A stretch of 60,486 bases of DNA. Origin: Ahrensia sp. Its GTDB lineage: Bacteria > Pseudomonadota > Alphaproteobacteria > Rhizobiales > Rhizobiaceae. The stretch is from the NCBI GenBank assembly GCA_028817895.1, contig JAPPOQ010000031.1, forward strand, positions 1 through 60,486, given 5' to 3'. A program made the position numbers and the translations under genes. This document shows positions 16,604 to 25,064 of the stretch, one piece after another. Below the pieces are notes generated by a model. That model searched no databases and was not told the origin of the DNA. It saw only the letters and a program-made list of their open reading frames with translations. Each line of letters begins with the position of its first letter. Positions within the stretch are counted from its first letter, which is position 1.

Positions 16604-18130
16604 ATGACAAAAGCTGCGCTCGTCTTTCCTCATCAGCTTTTTGAGGATCACCCCGCTCTTGCGCATGAGGTGGAGTTGATCGTGCTGGTCGAGGAGCCCT
16701 TGTTCATTGACGATCCAACTTACCCGATGCACTTCCACAAACAGAAGCTGTGGCTGCATCGCGCAACGATGAAACGCTATGCGAAGACGCTTCGCGATCA
16801 GGGGCACAAGGTCATTTATCGCGATCATGAGCGTGATGCGCACATGCTCGACGCCCTGATTGGGGAATTGAAAGCCAAGAACGTGGATGAGGTGTTCGTG
16901 GCGCAGCCGCATGACTTCATTCTTGCCAAACGGCTGAAACGGGCCTGCGATGCGGCTTCGGTTGATCTGACGATTCTCGATACGCCGCAATTTCTGAACA
17001 CCGCCGATCTCAATCGTGACTATCGTGAAGGCAAGAAACGCTGGTTCATGGCCGATTTCTACAAGTGGCAGCGCAAGCGCCTCGCCATCATGGTGGACGG
17101 CGATGGCGAACCGGAAGGCGAGCGCTGGAGCTTTGATGAAGACAACCGAAAAAAGGTGCCTAGGAAGAAGCTTGGCGATGTTCCCTATATTGCAGCGCGC
17201 GAAGCAGACAATATCGAACGCGAAGCGATGGACTATGTCGATGCCAATTGGAGCGACAATCCTGGATCGCTTGACCAGTTATGGTTCCCGACCGATCACG
17301 CCGCCGCGCAAGAATGGCTTGATACCTTTCTGAACGATCGGTTCCACGCATTTGGTGACTATGAGGATGCCATTGTGCGCGAAGAGAGCTGGCTTTGGCA
17401 CTCCGTGCTCACACCCATGCTGAATGTCGGTCTGCTGACACCGTGTCAGATCATGCAAGCCATGCTCGAACATTGCGACACTCACGACATTCCGATCAAT
17501 GCGCGCGAAGGCTTTGTGCGTCAGATCATTGGATGGCGAGAGTTCATGCGCGCGACCTATGACGGTCTCGGTGTTTCCATGCGCACCACCAATCATTGGA
17601 ATCACACGCGCTCGGTCCCGCCCTGTTTCTGGGACGCAACAACAGGCATCGCGCCGGTTGATGATGCGATCGAACGCATTCTCAAGACGGGCTACTGCCA
17701 CCACATCGAGCGGCTGATGGTGCTCGGCGGGTTCATGTTTGTGTGTGAGTTCGACCCGGACGACATCTATCGCTGGTTCATGGAAATGTTCGTCGATTCC
17801 TACGACTGGGTGATGGTGCCGAATGTCTACGCGATGAGCCAGAACGCCGATGGCGGGCAGATCACCACCAAACCTTACTTCTCCGGCTCCAACTACATCA
17901 AGAAAATGAGCAACTGGACCGGTTCAGACAAGGAAGGCGACTGGGCAGAGATTTGGGACGGCCTGTACTGGCGCTGGATCGACAAGCATGCCGATGCGCT
18001 GGAGAAAAACCCGCGTTGGTCGATGATGGTTGCTACGGCCCGCAAAATGAACGCAGAAAAAATGCAGGCGCATAAGGATATCGCGACAGCCTTTCTGCGT
18101 CGCATGACGATGGAGGCGGACGCAGTTTGA
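16604..18130 (+). CDS. cryptochrome/photolyase of the FeS-BCP ((6-4) photolyase) family, apparently lacking the Fe-S cysteines
   Basis: Protein of 508 residues of the prokaryotic (6-4) photolyase/CryPro family (formerly deoxyribodipyrimidine photolyase-related proteins). An N-terminal Rossmann domain (about 1-135) precedes a helical FAD domain with family blocks VRQIIGWREFMRATY, GYCHHIERLMVLGGFM and VPNVYAMSQNADGG. Typical members such as Agrobacterium PhrB carry a [4Fe-4S] cluster ligated by four cysteines, three in a C-x2-C-x12-C segment after the MS(D/N) motif. Here that segment reads MSNWTGSDKEGDWAEIWDG with no cysteine, and the first ligand position also appears lost. Likely role is light-driven DNA repair or blue-light sensing. 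Start ATG 16604 fits the family N-terminus (KAALVFPHQLF). Confidence 0.88.
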   Translation: MTKAALVFPHQLFEDHPALAHEVELIVLVEEPLFIDDPTYPMHFHKQKLWLHRATMKRYAKTLRDQGHKVIYRDHERDAHMLDALIGELKAKNVDEVFVAQPHDFILAKRLKRACDAASVDLTILDTPQFLNTADLNRDYREGKKRWFMADFYKWQRKRLAIMVDGDGEPEGERWSFDEDNRKKVPRKKLGDVPYIAAREADNIEREAMDYVDANWSDNPGSLDQLWFPTDHAAAQEWLDTFLNDRFHAFGDYEDAIVREESWLWHSVLTPMLNVGLLTPCQIMQAMLEHCDTHDIPINAREGFVRQIIGWREFMRATYDGLGVSMRTTNHWNHTRSVPPCFWDATTGIAPVDDAIERILKTGYCHHIERLMVLGGFMFVCEFDPDDIYRWFMEMFVDSYDWVMVPNVYAMSQNADGGQITTKPYFSGSNYIKKMSNWTGSDKEGDWAEIWDGLYWRWIDKHADALEKNPRWSMMVATARKMNAEKMQAHKDIATAFLRRMTMEADAV

Positions 18131-18141
18131 GGTGAGTGCTA

Positions 18142-18348
18142 TCAGTAATCGCCGAGCTTGATGTCTGCGCGATAGTCCTCCTCCGGCACGTCTTTCACAA
18201 CGGCCTGCGCGCAGATCGCCGTGCCCTTCTGGCTGTCAAAACTCAGTGCAGGTGATCCGTGTAAGTCCCACCCGGCGGAGATTGCCTTGCTGACGCGGTT
18301 GCAAAAGGCAGAATCATCCGGCCCCGAGATCAATCGATAGAGTTTCAC
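18142..18348 (-). CDS. DUF1737 domain-containing small protein
   Basis: Protein of 68 residues matching DUF1737: MKLYRLISGPDDSAFCNRVS, then GWDLHGSPA and a QAVVK segment. Function unknown; it is cytoplasmic without signal or membrane helix. It ends 12 bases from the photolyase stop (convergent) and is divergent from leuD with a 75-base gap that must hold both promoters. Confidence 0.75.
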   Translation of the reverse strand: MKLYRLISGPDDSAFCNRVSKAISAGWDLHGSPALSFDSQKGTAICAQAVVKDVPEEDYRADIKLGDY

Positions 18349-18423
18349 CGCGTTCTCCTTCTTGGCGTGGCGTTGCGGGTCGTGTAGAGACCCATCGCTT
18401 ACTGAAAATGGGCAGGTTCGATC

Positions 18424-19029
18424 ATGGAAAAATTCACACAGCTAACCGGCGTTGCCGCGCCACTTCCCATCGTCAATATCGACACAGACATGATCATACC
18501 GAAAGACTATCTCAAGACCATCAAGCGCACCGGCCTGTCCGAAGGGCTGTTTGCCGAGATGCGGTTGAATGAGGATGGTTCGGAGAACCCGGATTTCGTG
18601 CTCAACAAGCCAGCCTATCGCGATGCGCAGATTCTGGTGGCGGGCGACAATTTCGGCTGCGGCTCTTCGCGTGAACATGCGCCCTGGGCGCTGCTTGATC
18701 GTGGCATACGCTGCATCATCTCCACCAGCTTCGCCGACATCTTCTACAACAATTGTTTCAAGAACGGCATTCTGCCCATCACTGTCACCCCAGAGCAGCT
18801 TGAAGCGCTGCTCGATGATGCCGAACGCGGTTCGAATGCGGTGCTGACCGTTGATCTTGAAAGCCAGACGATCACGGGGCCAGATGGCGGCACGATCAGT
18901 TTTGAGATCGATGCTCACAAGAAGCACTGCCTGTTGAACGGACTCGACGATATCGGCCAGACCATGGAGAAGGCCGACAACATTGCGAGCTTCGAGACGC
19001 AATTGGCCGAAACTCGACCATGGGTCTAG
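18424..19029 (+). CDS. leuD: 3-isopropylmalate dehydratase small subunit LeuD
   Basis: LeuD of 201 residues with the swivelling-domain signature [17 protein letters not shown] at 74-90. With LeuC it interconverts 2- and 3-isopropylmalate in leucine synthesis. Neither leuC nor leuB is in the window; in many Rhizobiales leuB follows leuD, whereas here a GC-rich repeat and a dehalogenase-like gene follow. The length and start are standard. Confidence 0.96.
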   Translation: MEKFTQLTGVAAPLPIVNIDTDMIIPKDYLKTIKRTGLSEGLFAEMRLNEDGSENPDFVLNKPAYRDAQILVAGDNFGCGSSREHAPWALLDRGIRCIISTSFADIFYNNCFKNGILPITVTPEQLEALLDDAERGSNAVLTVDLESQTITGPDGGTISFEIDAHKKHCLLNGLDDIGQTMEKADNIASFETQLAETRPWV

Positions 19030-19063
19030 CGGAGTTCTGAAGTTAGGTTGCGCCACACACCAA

Positions 19064-19201
19064 TCTCCCCCTTGCCGGGGAGATGCTGAAGCGAAGTGAA
19101 AGCAGAGGGGGGGGTGAGTAACCCTATGTGGCGCGCTTTTGCGCGCTGCCCCCTCTCTGTCACCTTCGGTGACATCTCTCCCGCGAGGGGAGAGAAGGGG
19201 T
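19064..19201. repeat. Rhizobiales-type GC-rich palindromic intergenic repeat
   Basis: The 327-base leuD-rdh gap contains a chain of hairpins: TCTCCCC-cttgcc-GGGGAGA (19064-19083), GCGCGC-tttt-GCGCGC (19131-19146), TGTCACC-ttc-GGTGACA (19158-19174) and a CTCTCCC/GGGGAGAG stem near 19175-19196. This arrangement, with outer arms that can pair with each other, resembles the abundant intergenic repeat seen in many Rhizobiales genomes. It may act as a bidirectional transcription stop or mRNA-stabilising structure after leuD. The rest of the gap (19202-19356) shows nothing recognisable. Confidence 0.7.
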
Positions 19202-19356
19202 GCGGTGGGTATCCAGTATGGGTGGACGATGACTGAATTGCGGGGGGCATGCCTTGCACCGTCGATCTGGCAGTTGATTGACCGCTGTCTGCGCCCGCAG
19301 CTTCCAACTGCACGAAATGCGTTCCAAAAGGATCGCGTGGCGTGTAGTGGTGTCTG

Positions 19357-22300
19357 ATGACGCTGCGTTTCTTCTCCGACAAGAACCGCCCCGTGCATAT
19401 GGGGCCTTATCCGACGGAAAATCTGGCGCGGCGTGACAGTGTGCCGGACCTGCTCAATGTCCCGGCAACGCAGCCACTCTCCTTCAATCGCCCCGATGAT
19501 CCGCGATCCATCGTCAACGCCATGCGTGAGCATCAGGCGATGCTGGACGCCATTCGCGACGGTCTGGTCAACCCTGCGATTTCGCAAGTGCCGGACGACC
19601 TCCAGCAACGTACCGAGCATCTGAAAGCCTTTGGCTACTTCAGCGATGCGGCTCTGGTCGGCATGTGCGAACTTCCGCAGGCCGCCAGACTCGAAGCACC
19701 GCATGTCAACGCGGATGTCGAGCGCCTGGCTCATGATCTGAAGACCCGTCAGACCAAGACGCTCGCCTCTGGCATCGACATGATCATGGCTGATCTGAAG
19801 GAATCGATGGAAGCTGAACCGACCGGCATTGAGGCGCACAGCCACGCTATCGTTTTTGCCTATGAGAATCCGCGTGATCCCGAACTGGGTGAAACCGGGG
19901 CGGACTGGATCGCAGACGCGCAGGCGCACAGGGCCGGGCTTTTGGCCGCTGAAACGGCCATCGTTATCGCCAATTATTTGCGGGTGCTCGGCCATGACGC
20001 GCGGGGCCACACGGTCTCGGCCAGCGATGTTGATCTCAATCGTCTCGCGGTGGCGGCCGGTATCGCCACATGTGAAAATGAGGTGCTGACCAACCCCTAT
20101 TTCAGAACCCGCTTCGGCCTTGCCGCGGTGACGACCATATTCGCGGTCGCGCCTGATCGCCCGCTTGTGCCCTTGAGTGAACAGCCCAAATCTGCTTTCG
20201 GGGTTGGCTGGAAGTTTGGGACGGCATCCGCCAAAAATGCGATGAACGCGGTGCCCTTCGCCAAGCGTCGTTTTGTCGATGGTGCGCACCCATTCGAAAC
20301 GCTGAAACGGATCGAGGAACCAACAACCTATATTGACGAAAAACGTGTTGCCCGCGTGCCCAAGCGCACTGACATGTTCGCCCGCGCGCAATTCGGCGAT
20401 ATGGGAAAATCACTCCAGGAGGGTGCCAAGGGCGGCTACTATGTGCGCAAGGCGGCGCCGTCATCGGCTCAGCGTCGCGCGCTCGGCGCCTTTGTGTTGT
20501 TGCAGGATGGCGAAGCTGAGCCGGAAAAGGCGCGCCTTGACCCGCAACAGGCTGCTGATCTCGTCAAGGCAACCAGCTACTGGCTGGGCATTGATGCGGT
20601 GGGGATTTCGCGTTGCCCGGACTGGAGCTGGTATAGCCACGATGCGCGCGGAGAGATGATCGATCCGCCGCATGATCAGGCGGTCTCCATGATCGTCGAC
20701 CAGGGCTATGAGACCATGGAAGGCGCGTCCGGCGACGACTGGATCAGCGTTGCCCAATCCATGCGCGCCTATCTGCGTTTTTCCCTTCTGGGCGGTGTGC
20801 TCGCCAAACAGATCCGCAATCTGGGCTATTCAGCGAAAGCGCATACGGTGATGGATGGCGAGGTTTTGCAGCCGCCGCTGCTTCTGCTTTCCGGACTTGG
20901 TGAGGTGAGCCGCATCGGCGAGGTGATCCTGAATCCGTTTTTGGGGCCGCGGCTTAAGTCCGGTGTGGTTACGACCGATCTTCCTATGGCGCATGACAAG
21001 CCGATTGATTTCGGTCTGCAAGCCTTCTGCGAAAGCTGTAACAAATGCGCGCGCGAATGTCCGTCCGGTGCCATCACTGCCGGACCAAAGCTGATGTTCA
21101 ACGGCTATGAAATCTGGAAATCCGACAGCCAGAAATGCGCTACCTATCGCATCACCACGCCGGGCGGTGCGATGTGCGGTCGCTGCATGAAGACCTGCCC
21201 CTGGAACCTTGAAGGCATCTTCAAGGAAAAGCCCTTTCGCTGGGCCGCCATGAATGTTCCGAGCCTCGCTCCGGCTCTGGCCAAGCTTGACGATGCGGTC
21301 GGCAATGGCGGGCTGAACCCGGTTAAAAAATGGTGGTGGGATCTGGAGCTTGAGGATGATGGCGCATATCGGCCCACCAAACATGCGCTGAATGAACGTT
21401 CGCTGCAGAAAGACCTCAAAGTCGCATATGAAGACCAAACCCTCGCAGTCTATCCGGCGCCACTGGCTCCCCATCCTTACCCCTATCCGTTTCCCATGGA
21501 TCGCGAGGCGGGCATCGAAGCCTATCAGGCCATGGTCACCGCTGAGGAGTATCGCGAGCGGCTGAAGCGCGGCGATGAGACCGTTGTCCATGCCTATACC
21601 AATGATGGTGACAGCCCCGTCGTTCAGGTTGAGGTGACGAAAGTCGAAATGATGGCGCAAGGCGTCGCCAAATATGAGTTTCGCGCGGTGGATGGTGACG
21701 AGTTGCCGCCATGGAACGCCGGCGCTCATCTCGACATTGTCGTTGCGCCGGAATTTCTGCGCCAATATTCGATGTCGGGCGATCCGGCGGACCGCACAAA
21801 GTACCAGATCGGCGTGCTGCGCGAGGATGAAGGCCGTGGTGGTTCGGCCCTGATGCATCGCATTTTCAGCGAAGGGCGGCGCATCTTCATTTCAAAGCCG
21901 ATCAATCATTTTCCGCTCGTTTCCGATGCCACAAAAACCATCCTGATGGGCGGCGGCATCGGCATCACGCCGATGATTGCCATGGCGCATGAGCTGCACG
22001 CGCAAGGTCGGGACTTCGAACTTCACTATTCGGGCCAATCTCGCCAGAGCATGGGCTTTTTGACTGACCTCATGCAGTTTGAGTGGTCTGACAAAATTCG
22101 TCTGTATGTCAGTGACGAGGGAACGCGCTGCAAACTGAACGAGACGATTGGCGGCTACGAGTCGGGCACGCATGTCTATGTCTGCGGCTCGGAACGCTAC
22201 ATGAATGCGGTGGTGGAACGGGCGTCAGCCGTTGGCTTTCCCGAAGAAGCCATTCATCTAGAGTATTTTTCGGTTCCAGAACAGCCCGATTATGAGAACC

Positions 22301-22572
22301 ACGATTTCACCCTGAAGCTGGCGCGATCGGGACGATCCTTTCTCATCCCCGCTGACAAGAGCGCCACAGATGTGCTCGCTGAAAACGGCATCCATGTTGA
22401 TGTGAAATGCTCCGACGGCATATGCGGCGTGTGCAAATGCGACTTGGTTTCAGGCGAAGTCGAACATCGCGACTTTGTGCTGTCAAAGGCCCAACGCGAA
22501 ACCGCTATCATCCTGTGCCAGTCGCGCGCGGCTCAAAAGAATGACGTGATTGAGGTTGATCTTGAGGCGTGA
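19357..22572 (+). CDS. self-sufficient reductive dehalogenase-like protein (RdhA core fused to flavin/2Fe-2S reductase)
   Basis: Protein of 1071 residues. Residues about 150-300 resemble a degenerate copy of the corrinoid-binding core; about 360-550 form the corrinoid core with CPDWSWYSHD (420-429; Tyr426 is a proton-donor candidate) and QGYETMEGASGDDWIS; two [4Fe-4S] sites follow (Cys558, 561, 564, 568 and Cys594, 607, 610, 614). The C-terminal 330 residues are a phthalate-dioxygenase-reductase-like module: flavin motif RQYS, NAD motif GGGIGITP, and a plant-type [2Fe-2S] site (Cys1018, 1023, 1026, 1054). There is no Tat signal and no rdhB anchor gene, so it is cytoplasmic. This matches the aerobic NAD(P)H-dependent group of Nitratireductor pacificus RdhA and Comamonas BhbA, which dehalogenate halophenols or halohydroxybenzoates. 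The actual substrate here is unknown. Confidence 0.88.
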   Translation: MTLRFFSDKNRPVHMGPYPTENLARRDSVPDLLNVPATQPLSFNRPDDPRSIVNAMREHQAMLDAIRDGLVNPAISQVPDDLQQRTEHLKAFGYFSDAALVGMCELPQAARLEAPHVNADVERLAHDLKTRQTKTLASGIDMIMADLKESMEAEPTGIEAHSHAIVFAYENPRDPELGETGADWIADAQAHRAGLLAAETAIVIANYLRVLGHDARGHTVSASDVDLNRLAVAAGIATCENEVLTNPYFRTRFGLAAVTTIFAVAPDRPLVPLSEQPKSAFGVGWKFGTASAKNAMNAVPFAKRRFVDGAHPFETLKRIEEPTTYIDEKRVARVPKRTDMFARAQFGDMGKSLQEGAKGGYYVRKAAPSSAQRRALGAFVLLQDGEAEPEKARLDPQQAADLVKATSYWLGIDAVGISRCPDWSWYSHDARGEMIDPPHDQAVSMIVDQGYETMEGASGDDWISVAQSMRAYLRFSLLGGVLAKQIRNLGYSAKAHTVMDGEVLQPPLLLLSGLGEVSRIGEVILNPFLGPRLKSGVVTTDLPMAHDKPIDFGLQAFCESCNKCARECPSGAITAGPKLMFNGYEIWKSDSQKCATYRITTPGGAMCGRCMKTCPWNLEGIFKEKPFRWAAMNVPSLAPALAKLDDAVGNGGLNPVKKWWWDLELEDDGAYRPTKHALNERSLQKDLKVAYEDQTLAVYPAPLAPHPYPYPFPMDREAGIEAYQAMVTAEEYRERLKRGDETVVHAYTNDGDSPVVQVEVTKVEMMAQGVAKYEFRAVDGDELPPWNAGAHLDIVVAPEFLRQYSMSGDPADRTKYQIGVLREDEGRGGSALMHRIFSEGRRIFISKPINHFPLVSDATKTILMGGGIGITPMIAMAHELHAQGRDFELHYSGQSRQSMGFLTDLMQFEWSDKIRLYVSDEGTRCKLNETIGGYESGTHVYVCGSERYMNAVVERASAVGFPEEAIHLEYFSVPEQPDYENHDFTLKLARSGRSFLIPADKSATDVLAENGIHVDVKCSDGICGVCKCDLVSGEVEHRDFVLSKAQRETAIILCQSRAAQKNDVIEVDLEA

Positions 22573-23875
22573 TCGCCAGGGCAGCGAACAGCGGCGCGCA
22601 TGAGCCACCTTGGGGCATGGCTTGCGCATGTAGCAGGAAGTCGTTGGCCCATGCGTCGCCCAGGACCGGCCCCGCATAATCGCGAAATTTCTGCCAGACC
22701 ACATTGTCAGGGAACCGGTCTTCTGGATCGCCCTTTGGCCGGGTGATGTTTGATTGCAGGCAACGACCATCCGTCAAATCCATGTGAGCGCGGGCAAGGC
22801 GTTGCGCCGGGAAGGCGTCGTTGAACGGCTGACCTTCGCGAATGCTCACGCGACTTGCCAGATTGAGTATATGTTCGTCATTGAGGCCGCTTTCGGTGAC
22901 CTCCGCCACGCCTATGGTGCCGCGACAGGCAGCGGCTGCGACAGCAAAGGGCAGGGAGTATTGCGCCTGTTCCGTGTTGGTTGGAAGCGATGTAAGCCGC
23001 GCGGCCTCGTGAAAGGTCTCAATCTCGATGGACCTGATCTGGTCTGGATCGACGCCATTGCCCTTTATGAGTGCGAGCGTTGCCTCGACGGCGGGCTGCG
23101 CCCATCGGCAGACTGGATAGGGCTTTATGTATTGTTCACGAATGCACCATCTTGACCCGAGGTCGCCCCAAATTTCGCCGAGCGCCTCATCCTCCATCGT
23201 GATCGCGGGCGCGCCGGTGAAACCGTCATTGGCCAGATAGACCGCGGACACGCCCGCCATTGCGCCCCAGCCGGAACCGTCCTTCACCATTGTGGGTGCA
23301 TCGATGCACCGCATCATCTGGCTGCGTGGGCCGTGGTATTCGGCGATGCCGATCGCCTCGCGGGTCTGGGCGTGATCCAGCCCCAAACGTCGTGCGCCCA
23401 GAGCTGCGACGGCGAGCGCAATCCATGCGCCCGACGTGTGGTAGTCATCAACGCTTGCATGCAAGGCGACGCCAGCTCGCGTGCCTATCTCATAGCCTAT
23501 GGCGATGCAGGTGAGACATTCGCTCGCGTCTGCATCGTGCTGAGACTGCATGATGGCAACGAGACCTGGAATCAGCCCGCAGCCAATATGCCCTTTAGTA
23601 AGCTTGTGGCCGTCATGAGCATCGAGTGCGTCAATCGTCATGCCATTGGCGAGAGCGGCGCCCACCGCGCTTACCTTGCGGCCATCAACCCACAGGGCTG
23701 CGTCATTGCCGCCAAACATGCGCGCGGCATGGTTGCGAATAATCAAGGACAGTGGTGTTTGCGATGCTGCAATCCCAACTCCGATCGTGTCTACGAAACA
23801 GCGCACAGCCTCCCAAACAACGTCTTGCGGCAGGTCCTGAAAGCCGGTGTCATGCACAAAATCGATCGCGGACAT
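22508..23875 (-). CDS. MmgE/PrpD family protein
   Basis: Protein of 455 residues of the MmgE/PrpD family (2-methylcitrate dehydratase, cis-aconitate decarboxylase and related enzymes). Family blocks are DAHDGHKLTKGHIGCGLIP, the KPYPVCRWAQPAVEA core and VSIREGQPF. It is stand-alone, not in a prp operon, so the substrate cannot be assigned. The start is placed at ATG 23875 (MSAIDFVHD); the upstream in-frame ATG would add 30 unconserved residues. The 3' end overlaps the end of the dehalogenase gene on the opposite strand by 65 bases, an unusually long convergent overlap. Confidence 0.85.
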   Translation of the reverse strand: MSAIDFVHDTGFQDLPQDVVWEAVRCFVDTIGVGIAASQTPLSLIIRNHAARMFGGNDAALWVDGRKVSAVGAALANGMTIDALDAHDGHKLTKGHIGCGLIPGLVAIMQSQHDADASECLTCIAIGYEIGTRAGVALHASVDDYHTSGAWIALAVAALGARRLGLDHAQTREAIGIAEYHGPRSQMMRCIDAPTMVKDGSGWGAMAGVSAVYLANDGFTGAPAITMEDEALGEIWGDLGSRWCIREQYIKPYPVCRWAQPAVEATLALIKGNGVDPDQIRSIEIETFHEAARLTSLPTNTEQAQYSLPFAVAAAACRGTIGVAEVTESGLNDEHILNLASRVSIREGQPFNDAFPAQRLARAHMDLTDGRCLQSNITRPKGDPEDRFPDNVVWQKFRDYAGPVLGDAWANDFLLHAQAMPQGGSCAPLFAALAITPQDQPQSRHSFEPRATGTG

Positions 23876-24006
23876 TGGTTTTGCGTCTCCGCCCTCTCCG
23901 TTAGGGCGATTATGGCAGCACAACAGGCTCGCGCAATGCTGTTGGTTCAGAACCGTCTGCGTCACATTCCGGCGACTTTACAAAGCTTTACAAAAATTTT
24001 CGCTTT

Positions 24007-24024
24007 CATCGTAGAAATACGATG
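24007..24024. promoter_or_regulatory. perfect palindrome CATCGTA-gaaa-TACGATG upstream of rpoH
   Basis: A 7+7 perfect inverted repeat with a GAAA spacer about 70 bases before the rpoH start. It sits just upstream of TTGTGCCCTATATGGG, which may contain the -10 region. It could be an operator or a 5'-leader hairpin controlling the heat-shock sigma factor. No known regulator was matched. Confidence 0.4.
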
Positions 24025-24095
24025 ATTGTGCCCTATATGGGAACCATGAGGCGTGTTCAGGGTTGTGATCATGCTGAGAGAAGGAAAGAGAGACC

Positions 24096-24998
24096 ATGGC
24101 CAACACACTTCCCACCATTTCCGCCAGTGGAAACGGCTTGCAGCGCTACATGGATGAAATTCGCAAATTTCCCATGCTGCAGCCGGATGAGGAATATATG
24201 CTGGCAAAGCGTTATGCCGAGCATGACGATACCGATGCAGCGCACAAGCTGGTGACGAGCCATTTGCGCCTCGTTGCCAAAATCGCGATGGGCTATCGTG
24301 GCTACGGTCTGCCCGTGGGCGAAGTCATCTCCGAAGGCAATGTGGGCCTCATGCAGGCGGTCAAGAAGTTTGACCCGGAAAAAGGGTTCCGTCTGGCAAC
24401 TTATGCCATGTGGTGGATCAAGGCATCCATCCAGGAATATGTGCTGCGTTCATGGAGCCTTGTGAAGATGGGCACCACTGCCAATCAAAAGCGGCTGTTC
24501 TTTAATCTGCGCAAGCTGAAAGGCAAGATGAAGGCGCTTGAAGATGGTGATCTGACGCATGACCACACAGAAAAGATAGCCAAGACACTTGGCGTTTCGG
24601 AAGAAGAGGTGCGGTCGATGAACCAGCGCCTTTCCGGTGACGCTTCGTTGAATGCGCCTATCAAGGCTGCTGAAGGCGAGTCGGGGCAGTGGCAGGATTG
24701 GTTGGTTGATGAGTCCGACAGCCAGGAAGACACGCTGATTGAGCAGGATGAGCTCGAAGTGCGGCGTGAGATGCTTGCTGATGCCATGAATGTGCTCAAT
24801 GAGCGCGAGCAGCGCATCTTCACTGCCCGTCGTTTGTCTGAAGACCCACTCACGCTAGAAGAGCTTTCCGGCGAGTTCGACATTTCCCGCGAGCGCGTCC
24901 GGCAGATTGAGGTGCGCGCCTTCGAGAAGGTGCAGAAAGCGATGGTCACCGCGGCCAAGGAGCTTGCCAAACCTCAGGCTCAACTCACCGCCGCTTGA
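24096..24998 (+). CDS. rpoH: heat-shock sigma factor RpoH (sigma-32)
   Basis: Sigma-70-family factor of 300 residues. The RpoH-specific box NQKRLFFNLRK (130-140) distinguishes it from other sigmas; region 2 has EGNVGLMQAVKKFDPEKGF and ATYAMWWIKASIQEYV (about 80-116), and region 4.2 has ISRERVRQIE. It directs transcription of chaperone and protease genes. Alphaproteobacteria often have two rpoH genes; which paralogue this is cannot be told. It is monocistronic: a strong terminator follows at 25016-25046. Confidence 0.96.
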   Translation: MANTLPTISASGNGLQRYMDEIRKFPMLQPDEEYMLAKRYAEHDDTDAAHKLVTSHLRLVAKIAMGYRGYGLPVGEVISEGNVGLMQAVKKFDPEKGFRLATYAMWWIKASIQEYVLRSWSLVKMGTTANQKRLFFNLRKLKGKMKALEDGDLTHDHTEKIAKTLGVSEEEVRSMNQRLSGDASLNAPIKAAEGESGQWQDWLVDESDSQEDTLIEQDELEVRREMLADAMNVLNEREQRIFTARRLSEDPLTLEELSGEFDISRERVRQIEVRAFEKVQKAMVTAAKELAKPQAQLTAA

Positions 24999-25015
24999 TA
25001 CAAGACACTAGAAAC

Positions 25016-25046
25016 CGCCCGCGATCTTACCGATCGCGGGCGTTTT
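25016..25046 (+). terminator. rho-independent terminator of rpoH
   Basis: Stem CGCCCGCGATC pairs perfectly with GATCGCGGGCG (11 bp) around a TTACC loop, followed by TTTT. It lies 18 bases after the rpoH stop and is the clearest intrinsic terminator in the window. Confidence 0.9.
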
Positions 25047-25064
25047 CGCATTGTGGATACGATT

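Noticed and set aside
19064-19201. CRISPR-like or attachment-site reading of the GC-rich hairpins
   Set aside because: No regular spacers; the pattern matches an intergenic palindrome of Rhizobiales instead.
19357-22572. Epoxyqueuosine reductase (QueG) for the Rdh-like protein
   Set aside because: The length, the duplicated corrinoid-like N-terminal half and the fused flavin/2Fe-2S reductase fit catabolic RdhA, not QueG (about 350 residues).
25053-25064. GTG 25053 as start of the peroxiredoxin-like gene
   Set aside because: It lies 7 bases after the rpoH terminator T-tract; ATG 25065 fits homologues better, although neither has a strong ribosome-binding site.
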